Source of the DNA: Alligator mississippiensis
Lineage: Eukaryota; Chordata; Crocodylia; Alligatoridae
Assembly: GCF_030867095.1 (NCBI RefSeq)
Contig: NC_081828.1
Span: 209,814,978-209,878,977 of the forward strand
DNA: 64,000 nt
Direction: 5' to 3'
The translations under genes and the position numbers were made by a program. Of the stretch, positions 36,193 to 46,754 are shown piece after piece (positions within the stretch are counted from its first letter, which is position 1; every line of letters begins with the position of its first letter). Under the pieces are notes generated by a model. The model was not told the DNA's origin. It saw nothing but the letters and a program-made list of their open reading frames with translations, and made no database searches.

Positions 36193-37880
36193 GCATCCTG
36201 GAATAGCAGGAGGTGCGAACTGTGTACAACACACCCAACAAATACATCACACAGGCAGGAACTTTCCAAGTCTTATGAGCCATGCAAGGACATTATCCTA
36301 GTGTTTGTGTATGGGAGGGGCATCTGGATTTAGCTTTTGGGACAAACGGCATCCATCTGAGCAACCCTACCGACTCAGCATCAACCTGCATCCAAAGACC
36401 TGACACTCTGATAGAAACACGAGTGTGAAAATTAGCTAATTGTAAATGGTGGTTTGTTCCCTTCTGAACAGTATTTCCAGGAGCATCCGTGGCCTCCCTG
36501 AACACAGGCAGAAGACGGGAGGATTAGAGCCAGCTAAAGGAGCCACTCATTGGAAGCAGACTAGTTTTTCCCGCCTTGCCCTCGTCTTCCCAATATCAGT
36601 GATGATTTCCCAATAAGCATATTTTATTCCACATACTACACACACATACAGGTTGAGGGTGGGTTGGATTAGTTTTCTCTTATTTGCTAAAAAAAAGAAC
36701 ATTCTCAAAGTGTTTGTGTGCTAAGCAGAAACTTTTACAGGGAAAGGATTTAATGCTACCTAAAACTGTTTAAATCAGGATTTCCAGATTAATCAGTATC
36801 ATTCCCCTTAAAAGGATATAAAGAACAATGCTGTGGTTAAGACTGGATTAAATAAGCCAAAATAGATGGTTTTTTGCTTTCCTTTCTTTCTTTTTTAGAC
36901 TTGTAATTTATTATTCATTATATACAAAACTGTATCTTAGACTCCAAACTTTCTTAAGTGTTTAACGTTTAAAAACATTTTCAAACTTTGTAAAGCTTTT
37001 TTTTTTTCTTTTTACAATTACTTTTGTTTTGTACATTCTCAACTCAAGATTTTAGATACTTTGTGGCTTTTTTTTTTTAATTTTTATTGCTGCATTCTGA
37101 AGGTAAACATTGCCTCCAAAAAGACTTTGGTCTGTGTGATTTTGTTTTGCCGTGCGTTGGATTCATTTCAGAGAATTCAGAAATCGTATTTTAATGAGCC
37201 AGTTTAGCCTGTCATATTTGAGTGTCGACATTTGGATCGTCTCTGCAATTGCTTCCTCTTTTGTAACTATCATTTTTGACAATTCAAAGGAAAAAAATAC
37301 TTTTCCCCTACATTTTGACCACTTCTAAAAATATCCTTAAAAAGACAGTAAAATTAGCAAAGAAGGTGTCTAAGGTTTGATGAATTAATGAGTTTAATTA
37401 GATCTAATTTGAGATTTGTTCCTATGGTACTGGAGCAATTACTCGTAGGGCATTTCATAGTTCTCTTGGCTGGTCAGTGCCCCGGTCTGAGCACCTGCCT
37501 TGGCTCAGTCGTGCCCACACTAGCGTGGCACTTACCTATGACACTTTGTTACTCATTGCACTGTGAGCCGCACAAATATTGATCACCTTAGTGCTAGTTT
37601 GCAATCACACCTTCAATTTAAGCAGCACATCGGTGGGGAGTGGCTACACCCTAATGGGGCAGAAGTAGGGTTATGTGGATCAAGAGATAATCCTGCCTTA
37701 GAGTGGCGTAACTTTGAACTGCATAATAAGTGCTTTAAGCCACTTGAAAGGTGTTAATGTGTGGACAATCCAGGGGTTAAGAGCTCCAGGAGCCACCCAG
37801 AATTAATGTGTAACAAGGACTTTGGGGGTATAGCCCATCATTTTCTATGTTTCAATAAAATGAGCTTCTTTTCTAGTAGA
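36193..37880 (+). other. XIRP1: XIRP1 3' untranslated region
   Basis: The stretch after the TAG is AT-rich, with long T runs between 36,870 and 37,080 and no coding potential, as expected for a vertebrate 3' UTR. It ends at a canonical polyadenylation signal. Cleavage is expected near 37,875. Confidence 0.7.
37854..37859 (+). terminator. XIRP1: Polyadenylation signal AATAAA (XIRP1)
   Basis: First canonical AATAAA after the XIRP1 stop codon, followed about 35 bases later by a GT/T-rich stretch (TTGTTTGTCTTTCTGG) that fits a downstream element. Confidence 0.65.
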
Positions 37881-38289
37881 CCGTGGGAAGAATTGTTTGT
37901 CTTTCTGGATATACAGTGTGTGATGGCATTGGAAGATTATCAATATGTGAACGGTTCAGGATGCCTCTCAAGGCAAATTATTTGGGCTGACACCCAGGTT
38001 GTAAACAGCATTTGTACTTTAGCCGATATTCCTGGCCAAGCCAGCTAGCCCGCATGTGAAGTACCCCACATTCAGGCCAGATTACTCTGTATGGGGACAG
38101 GAGCAGGGTCAAGGAGGTCATCCTAGCAACAGCCGGAGTTTACTTTACAGTGAACAGAAGCCCTTCGAGATCTGGACAGGCCTTTCAGACCTTGAGTCCA
38201 GTCCAGTCATGTAGGAATAAGCAGGCTCCATACATGTGCCACTACTTATTAGGCAACACAGAGCTAACTGCTGAAGGCCGGCAGCAAAT

Positions 38290-38620
38290 TACCATATTTA
38301 CATGCACACCGCTCACAGCCTTTCCCCCAGAACCAGCCTTCCAAGTTTGGGGTGCATGTCTTCCGCAGGAAAGCTGATATTTCTGCCTTGAAGGGCAGCC
38401 ATGGCATTTCTATTCAGGCAGAGAGAGGTAAGGTAATTTCATGGGTCGTTAGAATCTACTTGATTTCTACTAATTGCTCTTTACTCAAAATGTGTTAACA
38501 ACACCTCTCCTTTATAATGGTCATGATGTTCCATTAATCAAAGTAGCTTTCTTCATTTTCGCTTCCCCAAAACAAGGTGCAGGTCTTATTTGGGGTGCTT
38601 CCATGTGAGAAAATACAGTA
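38290..38620. repeat. Dispersed repeat, copy A
   Basis: Starts 'accatatttacatgcacacc' and ends near 'aggtgcaggtcttatttggg'. The same order of blocks recurs at 43,331-43,612. The ends are roughly inverted, pointing to a MITE. Confidence 0.55.
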
Positions 38621-38860
38621 CTTCCTCTCTCACAGAGCATGGAGGAAGCAAAAGTACTGCACCCTGGGAGAAGTATCTATGCTTCGTGGGATTATACCTG
38701 GGAAAGGGACAGCCAATGCAGCTGCCTTTGATTTAGGGCTGAGTTTAAAGTCACAATTGAGCCTGTAATCTGGAAAGGAGAAGAACAAGTGAGTTTTTCT
38801 CCAGGTATATGAGATCATGAAGGATCTGTTAAAAATTTAACCACTCTATAAAACAGAAGG

Positions 38861-39015
38861 ACCTTGATTCTGTTCCTGGTTCTGCCCTTAGTCTTTCGGG
38901 TGACCTTGGGCAAGTCACTTTACCACTCAGTGCCTCAGTTTCCCCTTCTGTAAAGTGGAAATGAGAATTCTGACCTCGCTTGCGGAGTTACTGATGAAAA
39001 GTGCTGTCGAACAGG
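38861..39015 (+). repeat. MIR-like SINE
   Basis: Well-preserved core: 'gtgaccttgggcaagtcact', 'gtgcctcagtttcccc' and 'tctgtaaagtggaaatg'. Confidence 0.75.
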
Positions 39016-39983
39016 TATGTGTTACTGCTCTCCTTTCTGCTTCATTACCTCTGGCAGGGAGGGGTTCAGCTCCACTCAGGATTAAAACCCAGCAACCTTG
39101 TAATAAATAAAAGAAAATATTTATTTCTGCAGTGTGTAATTAAACCTGTGGCACCTACTGGCTCAGGAAATCCAGCTGAGTTCAAGTAGGTGTGCTTTAA
39201 AAAGACGGGGTAGTTTTTGCTACTAAGTGGCAACTAAGGTAAAGAGAGAAGGCTAAAATCAGCACTTATGCTGGTTGGCTGTGGGGAAGCCAGGAAGAAA
39301 CTCTTGGAGCACTAAAGCCCTGGAAGGAGGCCTAACACTTTGTACATCATTCTCAAGTGACCCTGCCAGAGGTCAGATGTAGAAATCAGAGGCCGTTTGT
39401 AGATGACACTTTAAAGAGAATTTAAAGGGGGTTAAATGCCTTTTGCACCACTTTAATGGCATTGCTGTTTGCACATTCGGTGGCATAGTGCATATTAATT
39501 CCAGCTGCTGTAGCATGTTCGGCAGTGTAATGCACCTTAAATGACTTTAGGATGCAGCAAATGACTTAGGGGCGCTGCAAAGTAAAACACGTCCTAGGAG
39601 TTTTAGTTTCCTACCCTACAGCCGCAGAGGAAAGCACCCGGCTGTGTGTGGCTCAGGAGCTGCGCAGGCAGACCATGCAGGCAGCCCAGCAGCAGCCTGG
39701 GAAGGCAAGCTCCATGGAAGGGGGAAAAAAAATGGCAAGCCTGATCTTTATTTTTTCTCTCCCCCCCCGGAGCCTGCCTGCCTTCCTGAGCTGCGCAGGG
39801 GCCCGGTGCTTCCCTCCGTGGCTGCGGTGACCCCTGGGACTGCCCAAGCCACTGTGGGGGGTGGGGGATGCTGCCCCAAAGGGAAGTACCAACCCACCCC
39901 CCCAGACAGCTCAGGGACCACTCTGCCTGACAGCAGCAAACTCTCCCTTCCCCACCGCTGGAGAGACAGGTAAGTATCAGGCT

Positions 39984-40126
39984 CTGACACAGATGTAGGC
40001 AAGGTTTACTTCATCCTAAACTGAAGTGGTGTTTTTAAAAAAACACCACTTCAATTTCGGGAGAATTAAACCCCCGTGTCATCCACAAGCGGCCAGAGAC
40101 AGCCTTGCCTACGTTTCTCTGACACA
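39984..40126. repeat. Foldback element with perfect central hairpin
   Basis: The centre is a perfect inverted repeat (GAAGTGGTGTTTTT / AAAAACACCACTTC at about 40,023-40,053). The outer arms repeat 'gtaggcaagg' in inverted form, with both halves following the same order of blocks. Confidence 0.65.
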
Positions 40127-43062
40127 TAAGGCAGGCCCTTTCAGAAGGAGCATGGAGAATGAACCAAGTGGAACTTGTCCATCCCTCGGATAAAAGGCGC
40201 ACACCGCAAAGAGTGACTCCACAAACTTGCAAGATACAGAATTGGGCCCTGGACCGTGTTACATTTAAGCTGATAGTGAGATAGCCAAGAGACATCATCA
40301 GCAATGTAGGCAGCACAATGGTTTCAATTCTGGCCAGAGCCCAGAAGAGTAGGGATACACTAAAAAATAAAGCAATAGGCAAAAACACCTGACACCATGA
40401 GAGCCACTTTGCACGGACTATATCTGGCGGGGATTAAAATAATAGTCAAGCACGGCAGAACTTCAGGAATCATTTTGTTTAGGATCAATTCCACAAGCAA
40501 GGCAATGGGGTTTGCTTCCAATTCTGCTTTTGAGTTGATTTGGGTTTTTTTTAGAATTACCATCAAAAATATTTCCACCACTACTTTTCTAATCCCTGAT
40601 TGATGCAGGTGTTAATTTGTTTCAGGTTACCCGGAATTCTTCTTTCTTTTATTTAATGTAAAAGATAAGTGCAACGATTCTTTAGGAAACGGTGCATCAG
40701 GTTGTAATGGTTCCACGGGACTGCAAATAAACCCAAATATCTAGCCCTGCCAGCACTTAAAATAATGATCTTCTTATTTGTATTTCTCTTTTCCAGGATG
40801 TTTAAACGCCTCAAAGATCCATTTATGAGGCTGAAATAATTTGAGATGTAATTCTTTCATGGTATTTCCATTATCCAGGAACTAAAATACCATAAGGAGA
40901 CAGATGTTGTATTATTTCAGCTCCATACATGGCCCCTTGAAGCACTGAAACAAATATAAATTGAGGTATCAGTATGTGCCTTTTGCTTGCAACCCTGCAA
41001 AAACACTGGTATTTTTTTTTTCTTTTTTCTCTCAAATCCCAAGTGTGCTTGTGAATTATTTGGGGCCTCTGGATACAACATATCATATTGTTTATATGTC
41101 CCAGCATCCCTGCTCTCCCTTCATATGCATTTGCAACCTGCAGAGAGGTAATCATGATAAATGTCATTTTATGGCCTGCTTGCAAGTACAAAATCAATGG
41201 GAGAATTAAAGGAGGTAATGTGTCAAACTTGGTATTCAGGGACCCAGAATGAGTCACTTGACTGTGTCTCTTCATATGATATTATAGCCACGAAACAACC
41301 AAAGCCTGGTGGAAGAAAGGGGCAGGCTGAATTGCTGGGGTTTATTCCCAGAGTGGCTGTAATATGTTCAGAGAACGCCACGTCACCCATCGATAAGCTA
41401 TTCCTGTCATCCCTAGAAACACTGGCGGACCTTCTTCTACCTGAGCTTTGAACTTCTCAAGCATTATGTCCCATTACCATCTCACTATGTCTTAGCTGGA
41501 GTTTTGTGGTCTCTGAAGTAGGTTTGGGCCAAGAAAAGAGGTTTTGAATCAGGCTCTGGGCCCCAAACTCAGATCTTTTTGCTCTGCTCTGAGTTCTGTA
41601 AGCCTTTGGAAAGCTGTACGTGCACATCCGATAAGAACCGACATGCCCCAGATCATTAAGATGCTGGACCAGCTTCATGAGAGAAGGCGTCTGAATGCCC
41701 CAGAAACCATGCTGAACATCATTTCCCACTGAATGCATTTGCTTCAGTCAAAAGGCCCGATTTGAACATAACCTATCAACTTAACACCAGCTCTTGCTCA
41801 CAGGCCGCTGGCATTTCTCTTATGGTGACTGGAAGAGGCCATAGTAGCAGAAAATTAAAACAACCAACCATTCACTGAATCTCCCCATTCAAAGGCAAGA
41901 TGGTCCTTTAATAATAGAAAATATTGGCTAGCAAAATGATACCACACTTCATCTTAACCAACAGGCCAGTGCACTTGCACCCTAGCAAGCTATAAAAGCT
42001 TTGCATAATTATATGACATCTCATTAGTTTTCTCTGTTAATTTTTCCCAGTAAATGTAACGGTGAAGAGCAGTATCTTAGCTCTGTTACTCCATGTTGTG
42101 CTCAGGCCAGTCCTTCAAACCAAAATCTCTATTATGTGTACTTTTCCTGATGTCCCGCAACCTCTGTGATCAACAATTTACTGAAAAATTACAGCTACTT
42201 GCTTTCCTTTAATCATATTTAGTCTTGTTGCTCAAAAAATGGTTGAAGAACATGAATCGTGATTATAGTACCTGAACTGCTTAGTAATGCTTTTCATCTT
42301 CCCTCTATTTCAGTTGTATGCAAAGCACACACGCTTTACTAAACCTGTGCAGGGGAGGATTCACACAAGGTATAACTGGCAGGGTTCGCACCCTGGGACA
42401 GCAGAGAATAGCTGCTGCTATGAATGGCAGGTGCCGGTACAGCTAGCAACTACGGGGTTACCGAGACAAATCCCAGATGTGCCCCCCTCCTGCACCTGCC
42501 ACTGATTGCCGTCCTAAGCAACTTCAAATGCTTAATTTGGAAGTGATGAAAAGTAACTTCAGGGAAATGAGACGGTCTCTATGCAGGGTGGCCCTAATCT
42601 GCTCTGTGCTGGCTATGCTGATACTTCTCCTGCTGTGGCAGGAGGGGTGGGCAGAAATGCAGTTAACAAAGGGATTCCTGCCCCTGCTTCGCCAGAGCCT
42701 TGAGCCCCATTGTTCCCATTCTGGTGTCCCTATGCCGCTGGATTCACAGGACACACCTAGGGTCATTAGCTACTGCATGTCACCTCAAGCCACCCATTTC
42801 CTCCGATACCTGGCTGTCTGCAACAGAAGCCCAAAAACACATGCACATGGTCACTCCGTTCTCTTTAGCATATCCATTTGGCCTGAAGCAGCTGCAAACT
42901 TTTCCCCAAATAATTTTTTTTTAATGTTCCTTCCCCAGTTGGACAATGTGTATTGGGCATGAGCTCAAACCAGCCTCAGATGGATGCTCTGAGTTTGGGA
43001 AGCGTCATTGTTGGAGCCCAGGTGCTATAATTTTTTTAAAAACAGACACTCTAATTAAAGTG

Positions 43063-43204
43063 CCAGGAGCATCTCGTGTATCAGCGTCCCCATGGTTAAA
43101 AATGGTGGCAGGGTCATTTTAACTAAAGCTCATTTGATGAGCTTTAGTTAAAGCACCCCCACCGCCATTTTTAACTGCAGGTAAACTGATACACGAGACG
43201 CTGG
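43063..43204. repeat. Foldback (MITE-like) element, about 140 bp
   Basis: Two arms of about 65 bases are inverted copies. The left has 'catctcgtgtatcagcg', 'ttaaaaatggtggcaggg' and 'taactaaagctcat'; the right carries the inverse of each in mirror order, separated by only a few bases. Confidence 0.8.
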
Positions 43205-43330
43205 AGTCTGCTGGAGCAAGGTAATTATCACTCTGCCAGACTTGATTAATCAAATCTGCTCCACACTGGAATTACAGCGCATCGGAGCAGCCTCGCTGCT
43301 CATGTATAGGCGCCTACAGAGATTAAATAG

Positions 43331-43612
43331 ATACCATATTTAGCTGCATATTATATGCACCTTTCCACCAAAAATAAACACTTCAAAACTGGAGTGCATG
43401 TCTTTAGTAGGGAAGCTGATTTTTTTTTCTTGGCTGGAAGAGAAGCCAAGGGGAATAGAATAGGAGCTAGGATGCCACATTTCCTGGACAGTCTATGGTT
43501 CCAGTAGGACTTACTCTAGGTCACACAATTGGCCTTGACTCTGAAAAAAATATTTTTTTTCCCCTACGTTTTGCTTTCTGAAAGCAAAGTGTGCATCTTA
43601 TTTGGGGATATT
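43331..43612. repeat. Dispersed repeat, copy B
   Basis: Begins 'ataccatatttagctgcata' and ends 'gtgcatcttatttgggg', with the middle block 'tggagtgcatgtctttag'. It shares block order with copy A at 38,290-38,620. Confidence 0.55.
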
Positions 43613-43719
43613 GCTAATGCTCTGTGTTTCCTAGTCATAACGGATGGCTAATTTCAAACAGCTCTCCTTCACCTCTTATGGTTCTCCACTAATTATTCTG
43701 ATAGCATCCCTAACATGAC

Positions 43720-44300
43720 AACTTTTCTGTGCTTTGTGTCTGTAGTGCACAAGCTGCAAGTTGGGGCTGAGATTCCCCTCTCTAAAAGTTGTTTTTTTCC
43801 CCATCTGAGCTCTGCTAGTATTTTCAGCTATAGGTACCCACCTCTCACCCATGCTTTTCTGAAGCCCAGGGTCCTTACTTTTCTGCTCTCCATCCTTCCT
43901 TTTCTCAGGATCCTGAACTCAATCATCTCATGGTTGCTGGTGTCCAAATTGCCATCCACTACTACATTCCCCACCAATTCTTCCCTGTTTTTGAGCAGCA
44001 GGTCAAGAAGAGCATGGTCCCTAGTTGGCCTCTCCAACACTTGCACTAGGAAGTTGTTCCCAACATTCCCCAAAAGCTTCCTGGATTGCCTATGCATTGC
44101 TGTATTGTCCTCCCAGAAGGTGTCAGGGTGTCTCCAGCATCATACTGGAGCTCTGAGCAATCATATGGCTCTTTTACATAAAGTGCAAGTCACCCTCCTC
44201 CTCTTCTCCCCTGCCTGTCCTTCCTGAACAGTTTGCACCCATCCATGACGGTGCTACAGTCCTGCGAGCTATCCCTTTGTGTTTCATCAAGAGGCAAGGA
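43720..44300 (-). mobile_element. CR1 LINE ORF2 fragment (endonuclease end)
   Basis: The minus-strand translation of 43,828-44,097 contains 'LLDLLLKNREELVGNVVV', 'NHEMIEFRILRKGR' and 'RTLGFRKA', the well-known C-terminal part of the CR1 endonuclease domain. Upstream, in another frame, 'CKLFRKDRQ/ALYVKE' type sequence continues. Frame shifts and stops show that it is dead. Confidence 0.8.
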
Positions 44301-44515
44301 TTTCTTTGGATGATACCATACGTTGGCCCAACTGTATAGTTGGGATTGAGTTAGACAAGCTTTTGATGCAAAACATTTTTCTTCTGGTCCCTTCAGGTGG
44401 TCTGATAAAAGATGTCACCCAAAAGAATCGTTGCCTCTCGCAGTTCCTGGACTATCACAGCTCAACATCATTCAAACACCACCACTGTATTTCATCAGCA
44501 TTATCTATGTGATGG
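44281..44515. repeat. Unclassified interspersed repeat
   Basis: The text 'gttagacaagcttttgatgc', followed by 'ggtctgataaaagatgtcac', resembles a repeat seen widely in sauropsid genomes. I cannot assign its class. Confidence 0.35.
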
Positions 44516-44780
44516 CAAGACCATCATGCTCCAGTAACTTGCTCCTAGTCATTTTTATCACACCCCTTTCTACTTGCTAAAGTCTCATCTTTGGAAATGT
44601 TCGAGCTCTTTGATATGGTACTGATCACAACCCTGCATCCTAGCAATGTATAATAAAGGAAAACACAAGGATAGTCACAAACTCACTTTTGGCTTTTAAT
44701 TTAAACCATATAACATATAGCGATATACCTGAGTTGATTTACTGGTTTACAAAAATTGCTATTATCTAGTTCTACTCTCT

Positions 44781-45137
44781 GGGTGCATGTACATGTGCAT
44801 TTAAGCACAACTAAATTTAATGTGCATTAAGCAATTTTTGGTAGGTGTCTACATGTGCAGGGACTTCGCACTAAAGTTAGTGCCATGTGCCCCTAGTGGC
44901 TGGGCAGACCTAGCACTAAAGTTAGTGCCAGGTCACGTCTACATGTGCATTAATGCACTTTAACTAATCGTGCCTAAATTCGATCCCTGCAAATGCATTT
45001 GCAGGGATCGAATTTAGGAGCAATTAGCCTAATTTTGCCATTTTTAATGTGAATTAAGGCCACGTACATGTAGATGTGCACCCATAATGCACATTAAATT
45101 AGGCTAATGCGCATTAACGCATCTCATGTAGACACTT
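44781..45137. repeat. Large foldback element with perfect palindromic core
   Basis: The core 44,973-45,018 is a perfect 46-base palindrome. Outward from it, blocks such as 'ctacatgtgcattaa' and 'attaggctaatgcgcattaa' recur in inverted form. A tandem duplication, 'gcactaaagttagtgcca' (twice), lies in the left arm. No coding capacity. Confidence 0.75.
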
Positions 45138-46027
45138 CCTCTGTGAAGACCTACAGAACTAATGGGAATTAATGCATCAGTGGGCATGGGCAATACAGAA
45201 TTGGCTAGGATTTTTTGTTAAATTATTCACAAATTTGTCAATCAACATCTCTGTCCCTCCGAAAGTTTCCAAATTGTAAAGACAGGCTGAAGAACCTCTC
45301 AGTCTGGCTGTCCTGTGCCTCCAGTCATCCAGCAATAGGCAAGTTTGACATTCCCTGATATTTTCAAAGTAAAGCAGGAGATTTTTAAAAGTCTAGGTAC
45401 TTTTAGACATTAGTTACAAATGAAAAGCACAATATTTTTCCCCTTAGCATGTCATCTCTAAAGGCATGTTGTGAGTGTAGTAATGGAACCGTTCTTTAAA
45501 ATGCCTGGAGTGATGTCAACATAAAAATGTGGCTGTTGACCTGTTCCAAGTAAGGGCAGAAAGTATACTCATCTCAGTCTCTTGCAGGCTCCCTAGGAAA
45601 TTGTGTCCAAAGCTGCAAGCAGACCTGTAAATGCACTGGATATAGAGACTGAGTGATCAGAGAGCAACAGCAAAACACACGGCTAAAGAAATGGAATGGC
45701 TTTCAGGAAGAAAAATCAGATTGACGTTCATTTGACCAATGGCTGTTGGTTAAGTCAGCGAAGCAAACGAGATGAATTGGTTTCCAGTGTGGTCAGGGGA
45801 TGATCTCATCTCCACCACTTTGTGGCCTGTGCCCCTGGAAAATTAAACTGGCCAAGCTTACAAAAGGATTCATCAAGGTTAGATACGTAGAACTGGGTCA
45901 CTTTGAAAACTAGATCCAGTGATCTACCCACACGGCTGTAAGCTTCAAAGACATCCCGCTTGCTTAACCATGCAAACAACTCATGGCTATTTCTGCAGCT
46001 GAGCTACAGCCTGTGCTTCTTTGCTGA

Positions 46028-46077
46028 CACACTCTCACACTCACTCTGTCGCGCTCTCTCACACTTGCACTCTCCAG
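46028..46077. repeat. CACTCT-type simple repeat
   Basis: Short irregular run of CACA and CTCT units. Confidence 0.6.
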
Positions 46078-46629
46078 AATCAAATTGGCTAGGGCATTCA
46101 TACCACAGTGATTCGCTGCAACTATTCCCATGACTTGGTATTAGCTGAATCCCATCACATTGGGAAATGCGGCCTACAAGAAAACACGCTGGATGATCAG
46201 ACCAGGCAGATTACTGTAGCTAGTAGAACATTAACATTTACATTTGCTGCCTTTTCTGGTCTGAGCTGCCCAGTTTCTGTGAGCATCTCTAGGGACATTG
46301 CTTCCAAAGACCTCCATAGGTTTGCTCATCCAGTGAAGAGTTTACAGGATAGTCTTTCTTGTCTCAGTTTGCCTAATTTCATAAAGGGGCAAAGGCCCAG
46401 TGCAAGTCTTCTGTTCTGCAAACCCATTCCTGTTTGGACCCCAGACTCTGATCCTATACATGATGGCAGATGCCTTGGATCAATCCTGAGTTTGAAGCTT
46501 TTAGAAAAGTGACATTAATCTTCATTTTAAAATGGCAAGGAAGTGAAACTCCTGGAGCAAGTTTAGCAAAGCTATGCTACCTATTACATTTTGGTTTAAT
46601 TGACTTTGGTTTCTTCTTTGCCATTTCAG

Positions 46630-46754
46630 TCCATGATGAAGGAAGTATGTTCCTCCTGCCTTCAGCCTGTCTATTCTATGGAGCGAGTGGTTGTTGATCG
46701 GGCCCTTCTGCACAGCTCATGTTTCACCTGCAAGGTCTGCGGGAAAGAGCTCAG
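46630..46754 (+). CDS. XIRP1: LIM-domain exon, first half (XIRP1 alternative 3' exon)
   Basis: Strong acceptor (CTTTGCCATTTCAG|T) and donor (CTCAG|GTAAGT) flank 125 bases. Phase 0 reading starts S-M-M-K-E-V-C, so two ATGs stand at the exon's very start. Numbering from the first Met, zinc ligands C6, C9, H27, C30, C33 and C36 are all present. The sequence 'CSSCLQPVYSMERVV' closely follows the single LIM domain of EPLIN (LIMA1) and of the LIM-bearing short XIRP2 isoform ('C-x2-C-x-KTVYPMERL'). The ATG-ATG could start translation if exon 1 were non-coding. Otherwise the phase-0 boundary accepts the exon ending at 27,427. It lies 10.4 kb past the giant exon on the same strand. The alternative is a separate LIMA1-like gene, but no other promoter or start exon is evident. 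Confidence 0.85.

Larger units (their letters stand above)
37881..46629 (+). other. Region between the XIRP1 main poly(A) site and the LIM exons
   Basis: No coding exon is supported. It contains two copies of one dispersed repeat (38.3 and 43.3 kb), three foldback elements (40.0, 43.1 and 44.8-45.1 kb), a MIR-like SINE, a CR1 endonuclease fragment and a CACTCT-rich tract. A 56-base exon-like segment at 42,314-42,369 has good splice sites but the wrong length for the frame. Confidence 0.55.

Noticed and set aside
42314..42369. 56-base exon-like segment with good acceptor (CCCTCTATTTCAG) and a GTATAA donor
   Set aside because: Its length is not a multiple of three. Inserted between phase-0 exons it would put the LIM exon into a frame that stops at once. 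It could be a poison exon, but nothing else supports it.
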